From positions 2,108,001 to 2,172,000 of the forward strand of contig OY969915.1 in the NCBI GenBank assembly GCA_963704545.1: DNA of 64,000 nt. The letters are read 5' to 3'. The translations under genes were made by a program, and so were the position numbers. The notes beneath the pieces are model-generated. The model saw only the letters and a program-made list of their open reading frames with translations, was not told where the DNA came from and searched no databases. The stretch comes from VRUE01 sp963704545 (GTDB lineage Bacteria; Actinomycetota; Thermoleophilia; Solirubrobacterales; 70-9). Every line of letters starts with the position of its first letter. Position 1 is the first letter of the stretch. Shown piece by piece: positions 1 to 8,401 of the stretch.

Positions 1-378
1 AGCGTTCTCGAGCTTGCCGCGGTCCAGCTGATAGGTGCGCAGCGGAGAGAACCTGCTGAGGCCGATCTCGGGGCGCCGCGAGATATCCGAGTTCGCCCCC
101 GCAGAGGAGAAGATCCTCAGGCTGAACTTGCGGATCTGCTCCTCCTCCATGTGTCGCTTGAAGTCGATCGACTCCTTCAGGTAGTGCGAACCGATCTCGG
201 CGGCGGACTCTCCCACCTTGAACGCCACCTCCGGCACCGGCAACGACCGCTTCTCGACCACTGCGATGCTGGTCTCTGGCCGCATCTGCTTGAGCTGGAG
301 CGCCGCGGTAAGCCCCGCCAGGCCCCCACCAGCGACGAAGACGTCGCAATTGGCCGGGTTTTTCGTCACAGTGCTCAT
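1..378 (-). CDS. FAD-dependent oxidoreductase / flavin halogenase-like protein (3' end beyond window)
   Basis: Only the first 126 codons are inside the window and they stay open to the edge. The N-terminus carries a Rossmann FAD-binding glycine motif GGGLAG (residues 17-22), an acidic residue after the second strand (VVEK), and a KVGES segment (54-58). That segment resembles the GES element of flavin-dependent tryptophan-halogenase-like and geranylgeranyl-reductase-like monooxygenases. The ATG at 378 is the only sensible start. The gene is divergent from a radical SAM gene 65 bp away, so the two probably share a control region. The substrate is unknown, and the halogenase reading is a family-level inference because the catalytic Lys and WxWxIP region lies outside the window. 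Confidence 0.75.
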   Translation of the reverse strand, partial: MSTVTKNPANCDVFVAGGGLAGLTAALQLKQMRPETSIAVVEKRSLPVPEVAFKVGESAAEIGSHYLKESIDFKRHMEEEQIRKFSLRIFSSAGANSDISRRPEIGLSRFSPLRTYQLDRGKLENA

Positions 379-443
379 CGACCGGACCGTACACACGTCA
401 ACGCACGCGATCAACGCCATGATCGGGGGCACGGAGTAGCCGA

Positions 444-1688
444 ATGCCGGACCAGACAGCTCATTCACTGCCGTTCGACGTATCGGAGACGCTGAAGCGC
501 AGCGAGTCGATCCGCCGCGAACGCCGCGAGGTGCGGGCGCGAATCAGCGAATACCTGGAGGACCCCCTGATCGCGCGTCTGCACGAAGAAGCTATGAGCG
601 CCGGGTCGTTCGTTCCCATCACGCTCGACCTGACGCATGTGTGCCAGCTGAGATGCGACGGCTGCTACTTCTTCTCCGAACAGCTGGACAACTCGAAGGC
701 GCCCAAAGACGAGGCCGTCTTTGTCGAGTTTGTCCGGCGCGAGCGGGCACGGGGCACGAACTTCATAACGGTGCTCGGAGGCGAGCCGAGCCTTCAGCTG
801 GAGCGCCTCAAAATCCTCCACGAAAACTTCCGCTGCACCACGGTCACGAACGGCCTGCGCAGGATCCCTCGAGAGGGATTCGAGGGCATGGGAATCGCCG
901 TGTCGGTCTGGGGCGACCACGAGATCGATCGGGATCTTCGCGGCGCGGGAAAGATCGACGTCTTCGCCAGGGCGCTCAGAAACTACAAGGACGATCCGCG
1001 CGTCACCTTCTATTTCACCGTCAGCAACGCAAACGCCGACGGCATCGAGAGCGCCGTCGACGAGATCGTCGAAAACGGAAACCTCGTCGCCTTCAGCTTC
1101 TACGAGGACTGGGCCAACCGGGGCGGGGAGTTCGACCAGACGAAGGGATACGCCCGAGCACTTCGAGAGATCTACCGGATGATCGACAAGCATCCCGCAC
1201 AGATCGTGACCACTGCCTACATGGCGGAGGTCGCCGCCGGGCGGAAGATGCTCGATCTGACCTGGGGCCACGACATGTGTCCCGTGGTCAGCTCCGGGTA
1301 CAACCCGGAGCTCGACGAGTGGCACGGCTCCGCGAAGTGGCGCCGGCGGAACAAGGAACGGCTCTCCAACGGCCAGCCATACCACCCCAACCACCGCGCC
1401 ATCATGCCGGACCTCGAGTCCGTTCGGCGTTGCGCGGTCGGCGAGGAGAGCGACTGCTCCAAGTGCCACAACGCCTACGCCCGATACGTGTGGGTCATGC
1501 TGAACCGCAACAAGCACACGCGGACCCGCCAGGACTTCGTCAACTGGGTGACGAGTGCATGGACGTTCTGCCTCGGGACCGGCGTCATCGACCGGGATAG
1601 GGCATCCGAGGTGCTCCCGGAGGTCCACGAGCTGACGCGCTCAGCCCGGGACGAGAGCCTCATGGCCGACCGCGTTCACACCGACTGA
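444..1688 (+). CDS. Radical SAM protein
   Basis: This 414-residue protein has a canonical radical SAM cluster motif C67-x3-C71-x2-C74, followed by a GGEPSLQ segment that matches the glycine-rich SAM-binding motif. The C-terminal third has further cysteines (GHDMC, RRCAVGEESDCSKCHNAY) that could ligate an auxiliary cluster. The ATG at 444 follows a GGAGTAG ribosome-binding site. It is divergent from the flavin oxidoreductase gene, which suggests a small specialised-metabolism locus continuing to the left of the window. I do not recognise a defined subfamily. The reaction is unknown beyond 5'-deoxyadenosyl radical chemistry. Confidence 0.85.
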   Translation: MPDQTAHSLPFDVSETLKRSESIRRERREVRARISEYLEDPLIARLHEEAMSAGSFVPITLDLTHVCQLRCDGCYFFSEQLDNSKAPKDEAVFVEFVRRERARGTNFITVLGGEPSLQLERLKILHENFRCTTVTNGLRRIPREGFEGMGIAVSVWGDHEIDRDLRGAGKIDVFARALRNYKDDPRVTFYFTVSNANADGIESAVDEIVENGNLVAFSFYEDWANRGGEFDQTKGYARALREIYRMIDKHPAQIVTTAYMAEVAAGRKMLDLTWGHDMCPVVSSGYNPELDEWHGSAKWRRRNKERLSNGQPYHPNHRAIMPDLESVRRCAVGEESDCSKCHNAYARYVWVMLNRNKHTRTRQDFVNWVTSAWTFCLGTGVIDRDRASEVLPEVHELTRSARDESLMADRVHTD

Positions 1689-1731
1689 CAGAAGGTCCCC
1701 CGGCTGGGTAGAGCACCCCGGCGTCCTGGGA

Positions 1732-1884
1732 TCAGCAAAACATCCGAATCGTGCCGTCGTCAGGGTCTTTGTAAACGGAGAGAGACTCATCCTCTGTCAC
1801 GGATGGTCTTTTCCGACCATTTTGGCCATAGCGCCACAGACCCAGCAGTAGCACAAGCAGTCCCAGCAATAGCCATCGTCTCAA
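1732..1884 (-). CDS. Candidate 50-residue single-span membrane protein
   Basis: A short frame starts at a TTG that overlaps the stop codon of the LmbU-like gene (TTGA junction) and runs 50 residues. It reads as a basic N-terminus, a leucine-rich membrane span (RRWLLLGLLVLLLGLW), then a hydrophilic tail ending in a cysteine. A GAGG sequence lies about 10 nt upstream of the TTG. The topology and translational coupling make it plausible, but it is short, starts with TTG and has no recognised family. It would be missed by a length-filtered gene caller. Confidence 0.4.
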   Translation of the reverse strand: MRRWLLLGLLVLLLGLWRYGQNGRKRPSVTEDESLSVYKDPDDGTIRMFC

Positions 1885-2465
1885 GGATCAGCTACCTCGA
1901 ATTCGTGCTGGCACTCCGGGCAGACCACCTTCCCGGTGGCTGCATTGTCCGTGCCGGACGGTGCTGGGGATCCGTCAGGATCGCTCTTGCCGTCATTGCG
2001 TCGAGCAGCGCGAAGCTCGGTTCGCAGGTCGGATACCGACATCTTCTCCGATTCAGCGAGGTCAAGCCACCGTTCTTGATCGACGGGCTGAAGAGCGCTG
2101 ATCTCGGCGTGATGACTCCACGTCAGACCATCCCGACGTCGGGATGCCTCGACCCTTCCCGCCACGTAGGCGAAATTCCTCAGGCTCTGAATGTCGTAGC
2201 CGGTGATCTGGGAGACCTCCTTGTACTTTTCCCCCCAGCGCTTCGTCCCGTACCGAATCCAGTCTCCAAGCCACCACTGGCTACAGCGGGTCATCGCACC
2301 AAGGCGCTTCCCCGCGTGAATCCATTCGTGGACATCGATGTCTTTGGCGGGCATCCAGGCAACAGACGAAGTCACCCCTGCCTGTCGCGCACCCGCCGGG
2401 CGCTCACGCGCCTGGGGATTTGCCTCTCTCACCACCACCCCTGCAGCCATTCGGACATTTTGCAC
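1881..2465 (-). CDS. LmbU-like transcriptional regulator with C-terminal CPEC knuckle
   Basis: The protein (194 residues from a GTG start) matches the LmbU-type pattern. It has an HEW..GKRLG opening, a WWLGDWIRYG block, GEKY, TGYDIQSLRNFAYVA, a basic RRR segment followed by LTWSHHAEISAL, and a terminal LR.E region. LmbU proteins activate antibiotic clusters such as lincomycin. The last 15 residues contain CPEC, half of a zinc-ribbon, which is not part of the usual LmbU core. The conserved domain begins near residue 40, so the true start may lie further in. A PucR-type regulator gene lies upstream on the same strand, and a tiny membrane ORF overlaps the stop. Confidence 0.7.
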   Translation of the reverse strand: MQNVRMAAGVVVREANPQARERPAGARQAGVTSSVAWMPAKDIDVHEWIHAGKRLGAMTRCSQWWLGDWIRYGTKRWGEKYKEVSQITGYDIQSLRNFAYVAGRVEASRRRDGLTWSHHAEISALQPVDQERWLDLAESEKMSVSDLRTELRAARRNDGKSDPDGSPAPSGTDNAATGKVVCPECQHEFEVADP

Positions 2466-2545
2466 TATTCAAGGAGTTCATAGTGTTGCTATGTGACTCA
2501 TTCCTCAGGGTATGATGAGGCAGACTGCCGCATAAACATAGGGGT

Positions 2546-3772
2546 TTACGCGGATCCTCCACCATTCCCCTTCGACCACGGCGTTTGGTCAGGGAGAGTC
2601 ACCAACTCCTCCAGGCTAAGCGCAACCTGCAGCTGAGCATTGCATATGTCGATAGGTTGACCGAGCCTCTCTTCGATTCTTCGAAGGTGACGTTCAACGG
2701 TTTGGCGAGCTACATTGAGCGCCGAGGCCGCGCTGACAATATTTCGATTTGCACCGAAATAGGCCCGCAAGGTCCTCCGAAGAACGTCGCCGCGGTCGTT
2801 GCGTCCCTCATCCAGGGGGGCCAGATAGGTTTCGATCAATGATGAAGCCAGGTACGGATCACGGAGCACCGCCGATTCCAAGATGACATCACGGCACCTC
2901 GTGAGCGGCTGGGGTCGATAGAGCATGATCTGAAGAGCCGCCTGCGCTTCACGAAAGGTTTGGTGCCATCCCTTCAGGCCCTTTCGGGGATCGCCGATTG
3001 CCACCGACATCCCCCTTGGCGTACCTTCATTCAAGAGACGGTCTAGTTCGACGATGTCGAAGTCTCGAGTGCTGGCGAGCCATGCCCAAACCGTGTCACT
3101 ATCACGCACTACGATCAAGGATCGGCATCCAGCTCTCCGTGCCAGCGCACGGGCAGTCCTTTCACCCTCGCAACCCATGAGCACCATGCCGACGTGCCAG
3201 ACATCGAAGTCATAGTCAAGGTCGACAGGCGGCACGACAATTTCGCCTTCAAGCAGCTGAATGATGCGGTCCCCTTCCCTCTGGGTGGATGAGCGCCCCG
3301 CCTGCTCATACTCATCCCTGTATTCGGCGGCAACCGACTCCATCATCAGGTCAAAGTGTGGACCCTGATCGCTCAGTATTTGACAGAGCAGCCGACTTGG
3401 TATGCCATCGGCCTCAGAGATGGCAAACCCCTCCAGCGTCTTGTTTCCGGCTGCGTAGCGCCGAAGAACGGTGTCCAGCCTAACTCCTTCCTGGGCTGCC
3501 CGGCGAGCCTGTCGGGCAGTCTCAGGTGGAATTGGCAAGGGCGACCCCCGGCCCTTCTCGATGCCCTCCAGTCCGTAGCTCAATGCCTCCGTGACGGTGC
3601 GCTGAAGACCAACGACATAGGTGGGATCCTCATTACTGACAGGATCGGACATGCTCTGAATTCGGTTGAAGACCGCCTGTTCGATCTCGAGCCTGCGGGA
3701 ACGCAATCGAGCGGCGAGATCAGCCCGAATCGCTTGCGGTGATTTTTCCGGACTGCTCTTGGACCGGGTCAT
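2546..3772 (-). CDS. PucR/CdaR-type helix-turn-helix regulator
   Basis: The 408-residue protein has an N-terminal helical region resembling RsbR-type sensor domains (roughly residues 10-150), a central GGDEF-like fold typical of PucR/CdaR regulators (about 180-290), and a C-terminal HTH of the PucR class near 330-375 (LNVARQTVERHLRRIEERLG). Members of this group regulate purine, proline or sugar-acid metabolism, but many in Thermoleophilia are orphans and no target is evident here. The ATG at 3772 is clear. The gene ends within a weak hairpin at 2531-2552. The adjacent plus-strand gene is a pseudogene. Confidence 0.75.
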   Translation of the reverse strand: MTRSKSSPEKSPQAIRADLAARLRSRRLEIEQAVFNRIQSMSDPVSNEDPTYVVGLQRTVTEALSYGLEGIEKGRGSPLPIPPETARQARRAAQEGVRLDTVLRRYAAGNKTLEGFAISEADGIPSRLLCQILSDQGPHFDLMMESVAAEYRDEYEQAGRSSTQREGDRIIQLLEGEIVVPPVDLDYDFDVWHVGMVLMGCEGERTARALARRAGCRSLIVVRDSDTVWAWLASTRDFDIVELDRLLNEGTPRGMSVAIGDPRKGLKGWHQTFREAQAALQIMLYRPQPLTRCRDVILESAVLRDPYLASSLIETYLAPLDEGRNDRGDVLRRTLRAYFGANRNIVSAASALNVARQTVERHLRRIEERLGQPIDICNAQLQVALSLEELVTLPDQTPWSKGNGGGSA

Positions 3773-4087
3773 GAGACGACAGCTCGCTGTATAGGGCGGT
3801 TTACCCCCTCCCCGAAGGAAACTGGCGGAAGAGAGGCGGGTCAGGCAAAGGCACGTCCCTCACCTTCGCGAGAGGATGTCCGTATCCCTTTACCTCCACG
3901 TCGTTGAAATCCCGAGGGTCTATTGCAAGCACGGCAGAATCGGAATCAATCCGATGTCACGATTGCTCAAAGGGGCCCAAGCATAACAAAGGCGGAACCG
4001 CACGATCAGACCGTTGCGACGACTCCTATACACACGCAACTGACCCGATGCCGTGCAGCCCGCTGGCGAAAGGTCGATAATCGCGGC

Positions 4088-4622
4088 ATCAAGGGGGAAG
4101 AGTGGACAGCCGATGAGGAGAACGTCCAGCGCTACCTCGCCCGCGCGGACGAGTTCCCGCACCGGCTGGAGGGAGAGGGCGTTCTGCTCGAGCACGTGCC
4201 GCGGGGGGTTCGTCGCGTGCTCGACCTCGGCACGGGCGACGGGCGTCTGCTCGCCCTCCTGCAGGCCGATCGTCCCGAGATGGCCGGCGTGGGAGTCGAC
4301 TTCTCCGAGTTGATGCTCGGGACAGCGCGAGCGCTTCGCGGACGACGCGCGCATCGAACTCGCCGAGCACGACCTCGCAGAGCCGCTTCCGCCGCTCGGG
4401 CGCTTCGACGCCGTCGTCTCGTCGTTCGCCATCCACCACCTCGAGCACGAGCGCAAGCGCTCGCTGTACGGGGAGGTGTTCGAGCTGCTCGAGCCCGGCG
4501 GGGTCTTCGCCAACTTCGAGCACGTGGCCTCGCCCACCCAGCGGCTGCACCTGGCGTTCTTCGCCGCGATCGAGGAGCCGATCGAGAACGAGGACCCCTC
4601 CGACCGGGCTGGCGTCGCATGA
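4088..4622 (+). pseudogene. Decayed class I SAM-dependent methyltransferase
   Basis: The reading frame opens at an ATC (4088) and reads KGEEWTADEENVQRYLARA, then VLDLGTGDGRLLALL, the SAM-binding motif I. Near 4335 the frame is lost: the expected continuation (ERFADDARIELAEHDL, then FDAVVSSFAIHHLEHE) resumes in another frame, consistent with loss of a GC dinucleotide in a GCGCGC run. The product then stops at 4622, shortly after EDPSD, well before the usual C-terminal tryptophan-rich region. So start, middle and end are all damaged. The last bases overlap the next gene as ATGA. Assembly error could explain the frameshift but not the truncation. Confidence 0.75.
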
Positions 4623-5848
4623 GCCGCTGCGGTGCTGCCATGCTCGCGGCTCTGGCCGCCCTGGCACTGCTCTCCTCGCAACCGACCGCGGCGCAGGGAA
4701 AGACCACGATCGGCTTCTGGGCCGGCGAGGCCGTTCCCGGCACGAACTGGGACGAACCCGAGACCTACTGGAACCGGCGCGACACCAGCTTCTACACCCC
4801 CCAGCTCTGGAGCGTCCTGCGCGAGAACCGGATTCCCCTCTACTTCAACCTCCGCTACCGGCGGGACTTCGGTCCGGTGCCCCCGGGCATGCCCCACCGC
4901 AAGGACGGGCTGGCGATCGTCCGCAAGGCCAACCGGCTCGGTGTGTCGGTCTGGGCGTGGATCCTCGTCCCCTACACCTCTGGCTACTGGTCGTGGGACG
5001 GCGCGGCGGCGGAGCACTTCGATGCCGTCAAGGCACTTGCCAGCTGGGCACGGGAGAGGCATGTCCAGCTGCGTGGCGTCGTCCTCGACCCCGAGCCCCA
5101 GCTCAACACGCCCTTCGAGACGACGGCGGCATTGATGGGTGGCGGTACCGGCGCTGAGCTTCCGTCGCTCCTTCAGCGCACTATCGACCCAGCCGGCCAG
5201 TGCGCGGCCTGGCAGGGGTACGCCCGCATCGCGCGCTGGGCCAGGAGCCACCGCGTCCGCCTCGCGGCCGCACCGGCGCCGCTGGCGCTCGACGACATCG
5301 AAGACGGCCGCCTGACGCTCCAGGACGCGGCCGGGTTCGTCGTGCCGAACGCCGGCTGGCACGCGCTCTTCTTCCAGGCCTACCGCAGCGTCTTCTCCTA
5401 CTACCTGGGGCACGACCCCGGATCGGGCATCGTCTCGTCCTACTTTCGCTCGGCCCGGGGCGAGTTCGGCGAAACGGGCCAGGTCAGCCTCGGCAGCTCC
5501 GGCCGCGGCCCGTACCGGCGCTTCTCGCGCCTCGTTCGCGACGTCCGCCTGGCAGCGACGCTCGGCGCCCGCCACGTGCCGATCTACTCGCTTGAGCGGA
5601 CCCTGAGGGCCTACGGCGGGCCCCGTTCGGTGGTCCGGCTGGCCGAGGCCGCGGATCGTCCCTTCACCGGATCCGGGCGGGCCAGGGCGTCCGCGCCCAC
5701 ACCCCGGGCCAGGGCGGTCCGGGCGGGGATCCGGCGCGTCGACGCAGCAACCCTGGCCGCCACCTCGCTGGCCACCGACGGCAACGGTACCCCCCTGCTC
5801 CCCAACTCCTGGCCCTACGGCTGCGGCAGCTGGGTGCCGCTCGAATAG
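4619..5848 (+). CDS. Secreted protein, possible TIM-barrel hydrolase-like fold
   Basis: The 409-residue protein starts at an ATG overlapping the methyltransferase remnant. It has a signal peptide (MSRCGAAMLAALAALALLSS, cleavage near AAQ-G). The mature part is rich in aromatic residues, with segments such as GVSVWAWILVPYT and a VVLDPEPQ strand end. That is the arrangement of a beta/alpha barrel with acidic residues at strand ends, as in glycosidases. I do not recognise the family and assign no substrate. It ends just before the convergent GGDEF-like gene. Confidence 0.65.
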   Translation: MSRCGAAMLAALAALALLSSQPTAAQGKTTIGFWAGEAVPGTNWDEPETYWNRRDTSFYTPQLWSVLRENRIPLYFNLRYRRDFGPVPPGMPHRKDGLAIVRKANRLGVSVWAWILVPYTSGYWSWDGAAAEHFDAVKALASWARERHVQLRGVVLDPEPQLNTPFETTAALMGGGTGAELPSLLQRTIDPAGQCAAWQGYARIARWARSHRVRLAAAPAPLALDDIEDGRLTLQDAAGFVVPNAGWHALFFQAYRSVFSYYLGHDPGSGIVSSYFRSARGEFGETGQVSLGSSGRGPYRRFSRLVRDVRLAATLGARHVPIYSLERTLRAYGGPRSVVRLAEAADRPFTGSGRARASAPTPRARAVRAGIRRVDAATLAATSLATDGNGTPLLPNSWPYGCGSWVPLE

Positions 5849-5858
5849 CGGAATTTCG

Positions 5859-6740
5859 TCAGGCTCCCATACGCCTAGCTCGTTCGACCAGGCTGTCGAG
5901 GGTATCGCCGTCCTCCAGGACCGCAAGGCCGACGGCGGTCGAAGCGCCGGGGTGGCGCTTGGTGGCGCTGGAGCGCGCGACCTCGATCCGGCGGCCGACA
6001 TCCTCCTGGGCAATCTCGGCGACGGCGCAGGCGAACTCGTTGTCGAGCCAGCGAACGATCGGGTCATAGGGGCGAAGCGTCGCCTGAAGGGCACGAAAGA
6101 GATCGCGAGCGAGGCCGTCATCGATGGCGCCGTCGTGACGAGCGCCGACCTGCCCGGGCCCGTCGATGCAGACGAAACCGAGCGTCAGCGTCAGCTTCGC
6201 GCTCTGGGCGCGCTCAACCTCGTGCCGGAGGAGCACCTCCCCGGTCCGCCTCCCGTAGGCCCCGGTCGACTCGTCGACGTGGGAGCTCTCTATCTCGCCC
6301 ATCAGCAGTTCCCTGTCGCGCGCCGCATCTTCCCGATCGCGGGCAGCGCGTTCGCGGTCCCTGGCTGCGCTTGCCCTGGCAGCGGCAGCGGTGGCCCTGG
6401 CGACAGCGGCCACCTTGGCCGCGGGGCTGTTCTTGCCGAATTCGCCGGCCATCTCCTCGGCAACCTCGTCCACCTCCTCGGCCTCACGATCGCGGGCGGC
6501 GGCGACCTCGTCGCGGTGCCGCGCCTGCTCGTCGCGCTCGGAGCCGACCTGGGCACGGACCGCGGTGGTCGCCATCCGGGCCATCGTCCCCTCTCCTCGA
6601 CTGACCTGGGCCTGCTCGCGAGCTCGTAGGCGGGTCGAGTCGGGAGACCGGTCAGCCTCCCACTCTCGGTCGGAGGCGGCCTGGTCGCGGTCGGATACAC
6701 GCTGGTCGGCTTCAGAGGCAGCCTGGTCGCGGTCGGCCAA
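5859..6740 (-). CDS. GGDEF-like protein with degenerate signature and DQ heptad coiled coil
   Basis: The annotated start is a TTG giving 293 residues. The C-terminal 150 residues match the diguanylate cyclase fold (DESTGAYGRRTGEVLLRHEVE, then YDPIVRWLDNEFAC), but the GGDEF signature is replaced by LDNEF, so cyclase activity is unlikely. The N-terminus is a series of seven-residue DQxxSxx repeats followed by RDREAARD-type charged repeats, predicted to form a long coiled coil. The repeats continue in frame upstream of the TTG for about 24 more residues, back to an ATC at 6860 preceded by GGGAGG. The real start is therefore probably upstream. Role: cytosolic signalling scaffold, inferred. Confidence 0.7.
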   Translation of the reverse strand: MADRDQAASEADQRVSDRDQAASDREWEADRSPDSTRLRAREQAQVSRGEGTMARMATTAVRAQVGSERDEQARHRDEVAAARDREAEEVDEVAEEMAGEFGKNSPAAKVAAVARATAAAARASAARDRERAARDREDAARDRELLMGEIESSHVDESTGAYGRRTGEVLLRHEVERAQSAKLTLTLGFVCIDGPGQVGARHDGAIDDGLARDLFRALQATLRPYDPIVRWLDNEFACAVAEIAQEDVGRRIEVARSSATKRHPGASTAVGLAVLEDGDTLDSLVERARRMGA

Positions 6741-6994
6741 ACTCTGGTCGGTGTCGGAGGCCGTCTGGTCGGAGTCGGCGGAGGTTTGGTCAAGCTCCGA
6801 AGCGGACTGATCGGCTTCGAGATGCGCAGAGCGCGGGCGCCGGGGACCACGTGGATCGATGTTGTCCTCCCTCTTGGCCAGGAGGCTGCCCGATGGCGGG
6901 CTTTACCGATTGGCCGTATGTCGAGAGTAGCGCGGGCCCAAAAATATTGTTCAAAGCAAAACCGGCAAGGCCCCGGACGATCAGAGCGAAGCAG

Positions 6995-8401
6995 TTAGTC
7001 GGGGGGTGTCATTGCCTGAATTCGCCCGTCTTCGGCGGCCGACCGCAGGGCGGCGTAGTCGCGTTCGTTTTGATCTGCGTAGGTCTCGGCAAAAACCGCC
7101 ATCGCCTTGTCGAACGTGTCTCCCTTGCCCAGGTAGGCGGCAATCGCGATGCGGTCGCCGCTGCGGGCGTGGGCGTGGGCGAGGGTCGTGCCGCAGATCT
7201 GAGCGTAGGCGGTGAGGGCGCGGGGGTCCATGCGCTCGACCTTCACCGAGCCCTTCATGTCCCAGAGCTGGCGGACGTAGAAGTCGCGCCGCTGGCCGTC
7301 GATGCCGGTCGCCTTGACCCAGCCGAGCATGATGTCGCTGGCGGCCTGGACCAGGCGCTGCCCCTGGACGACGCGCTCGCCCTGGTTCTCGAAGGCGCTC
7401 GGGGCGGCGTAGGGCTCCAGCACCGAGCGCTGGGCTTCCTTCACCTGGAGGAAGAGGGGGTCGCCGTCGTCGCGCCCCAGCATCAGCACGACCCAGGCGC
7501 GGGTGCCGACGCTGCCGACCCCGACAACCTTGAGCGCGGCGTCGACGAAGCGGTAGCTGTCGAGGAGCGCGCGGCGGTCCTCGGAGAGCGTGGCGCGGTA
7601 GTCGGCGAGGGTCTCCAGCACCCGCGCTTCGACGTCAGCTCCGGTCTCTTCAGCCAGCTCGTCGATCGGCACGATCAGGGGCGGTTCGCTGACGATGCGC
7701 AGCCTGCCGTCGACCTCGCGGGTGAGCTTGGAGAGGGCGCGCATCCTGTCCTTTGCCTGGGTCTTCGCCAGGTTGCGCCTGAAGGCCTCGTGCTCCTTCT
7801 CGCCAGCCGCGGCGCCCCAGCGCTCGGCAACCGTCGGCACGTCCATCTTCGTGTACCAGACCTCGAGGTTGCCGAGCTCGGCCAGGCGGCGCATCGCCTC
7901 GCGGTACTCGGCCATCCCGGCGGCGACGATCGCGGTCCGCTCGCCCCGCTTGAACCCGCTTTCGCGCCCGGCGACGGCGAAGCTCGCGGCGAGGCGCATC
8001 GCGTCCCACTCCCACGGCCCCGGCAGGGTCTCGTCGAAGTCGTTGACGTCGAAGACGAGCTCGCGGTCGGGCGAGGCGTAGGCGCCAAAGTTGGAGAGGT
8101 GGGCGTCGCCGCAGAGCTGCACGTCGAAGCCGCTGCGCGCCGCGCTTGCCAGGTCGGCGGCCATCACCGCCGCGGCACCGCGGTAGAAGGCGAATGGCGA
8201 GGCGAGCATCCGCGCGTAGCGGAGCGGCACCAGCTGGCCGACCCGCGAGGTCGCCTGGGCCTCCAGAAGCTCGACCGGGTCGGACCGGTCGCTCGCCGGC
8301 GCCCACTCGCCGTGACTCGAGCGCGGGGCCCCGGCGCGGGCGGCCTTGCCGGTGGCGGCGCGCTCGGCCGGGGACCTAGGGCTCTGCAGCGGGTCGGACA
8401 T
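6995..8401 (-). CDS. DUF2252 family protein
   Basis: This 468-residue protein shows the DUF2252 hallmarks QLCGDAHLSNFG and FDVNDFDETLPGPWEWD, an aminoglycoside-phosphotransferase/kinase-like core, plus QRLVQAASDIMLGW and the conserved DFYVRQLWDMKG. The biochemical function of DUF2252 is not established. The ATG at 8401 shares one base with the stop of the upstream MFS exporter (TGATG), so the two are translationally coupled and probably function together. Confidence 0.85.
   Translation of the reverse strand: MSDPLQSPRSPAERAATGKAARAGAPRSSHGEWAPASDRSDPVELLEAQATSRVGQLVPLRYARMLASPFAFYRGAAAVMAADLASAARSGFDVQLCGDAHLSNFGAYASPDRELVFDVNDFDETLPGPWEWDAMRLAASFAVAGRESGFKRGERTAIVAAGMAEYREAMRRLAELGNLEVWYTKMDVPTVAERWGAAAGEKEHEAFRRNLAKTQAKDRMRALSKLTREVDGRLRIVSEPPLIVPIDELAEETGADVEARVLETLADYRATLSEDRRALLDSYRFVDAALKVVGVGSVGTRAWVVLMLGRDDGDPLFLQVKEAQRSVLEPYAAPSAFENQGERVVQGQRLVQAASDIMLGWVKATGIDGQRRDFYVRQLWDMKGSVKVERMDPRALTAYAQICGTTLAHAHARSGDRIAIAAYLGKGDTFDKAMAVFAETYADQNERDYAALRSAAEDGRIQAMTPPD

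Noticed and set aside
3923..5848. A single 641-residue protein joining methyltransferase and secreted protein
   Set aside because: The middle is low-complexity Arg/Ala sequence produced by a frameshift. A signal peptide begins at 4619, so this is a pseudogene followed by a separate gene.
6302..6850. 182-residue frame starting at GTG 6850
   Set aside because: It is an alternate frame of the DQ-repeat region with Pro/Arg/Thr-rich composition and no family match.
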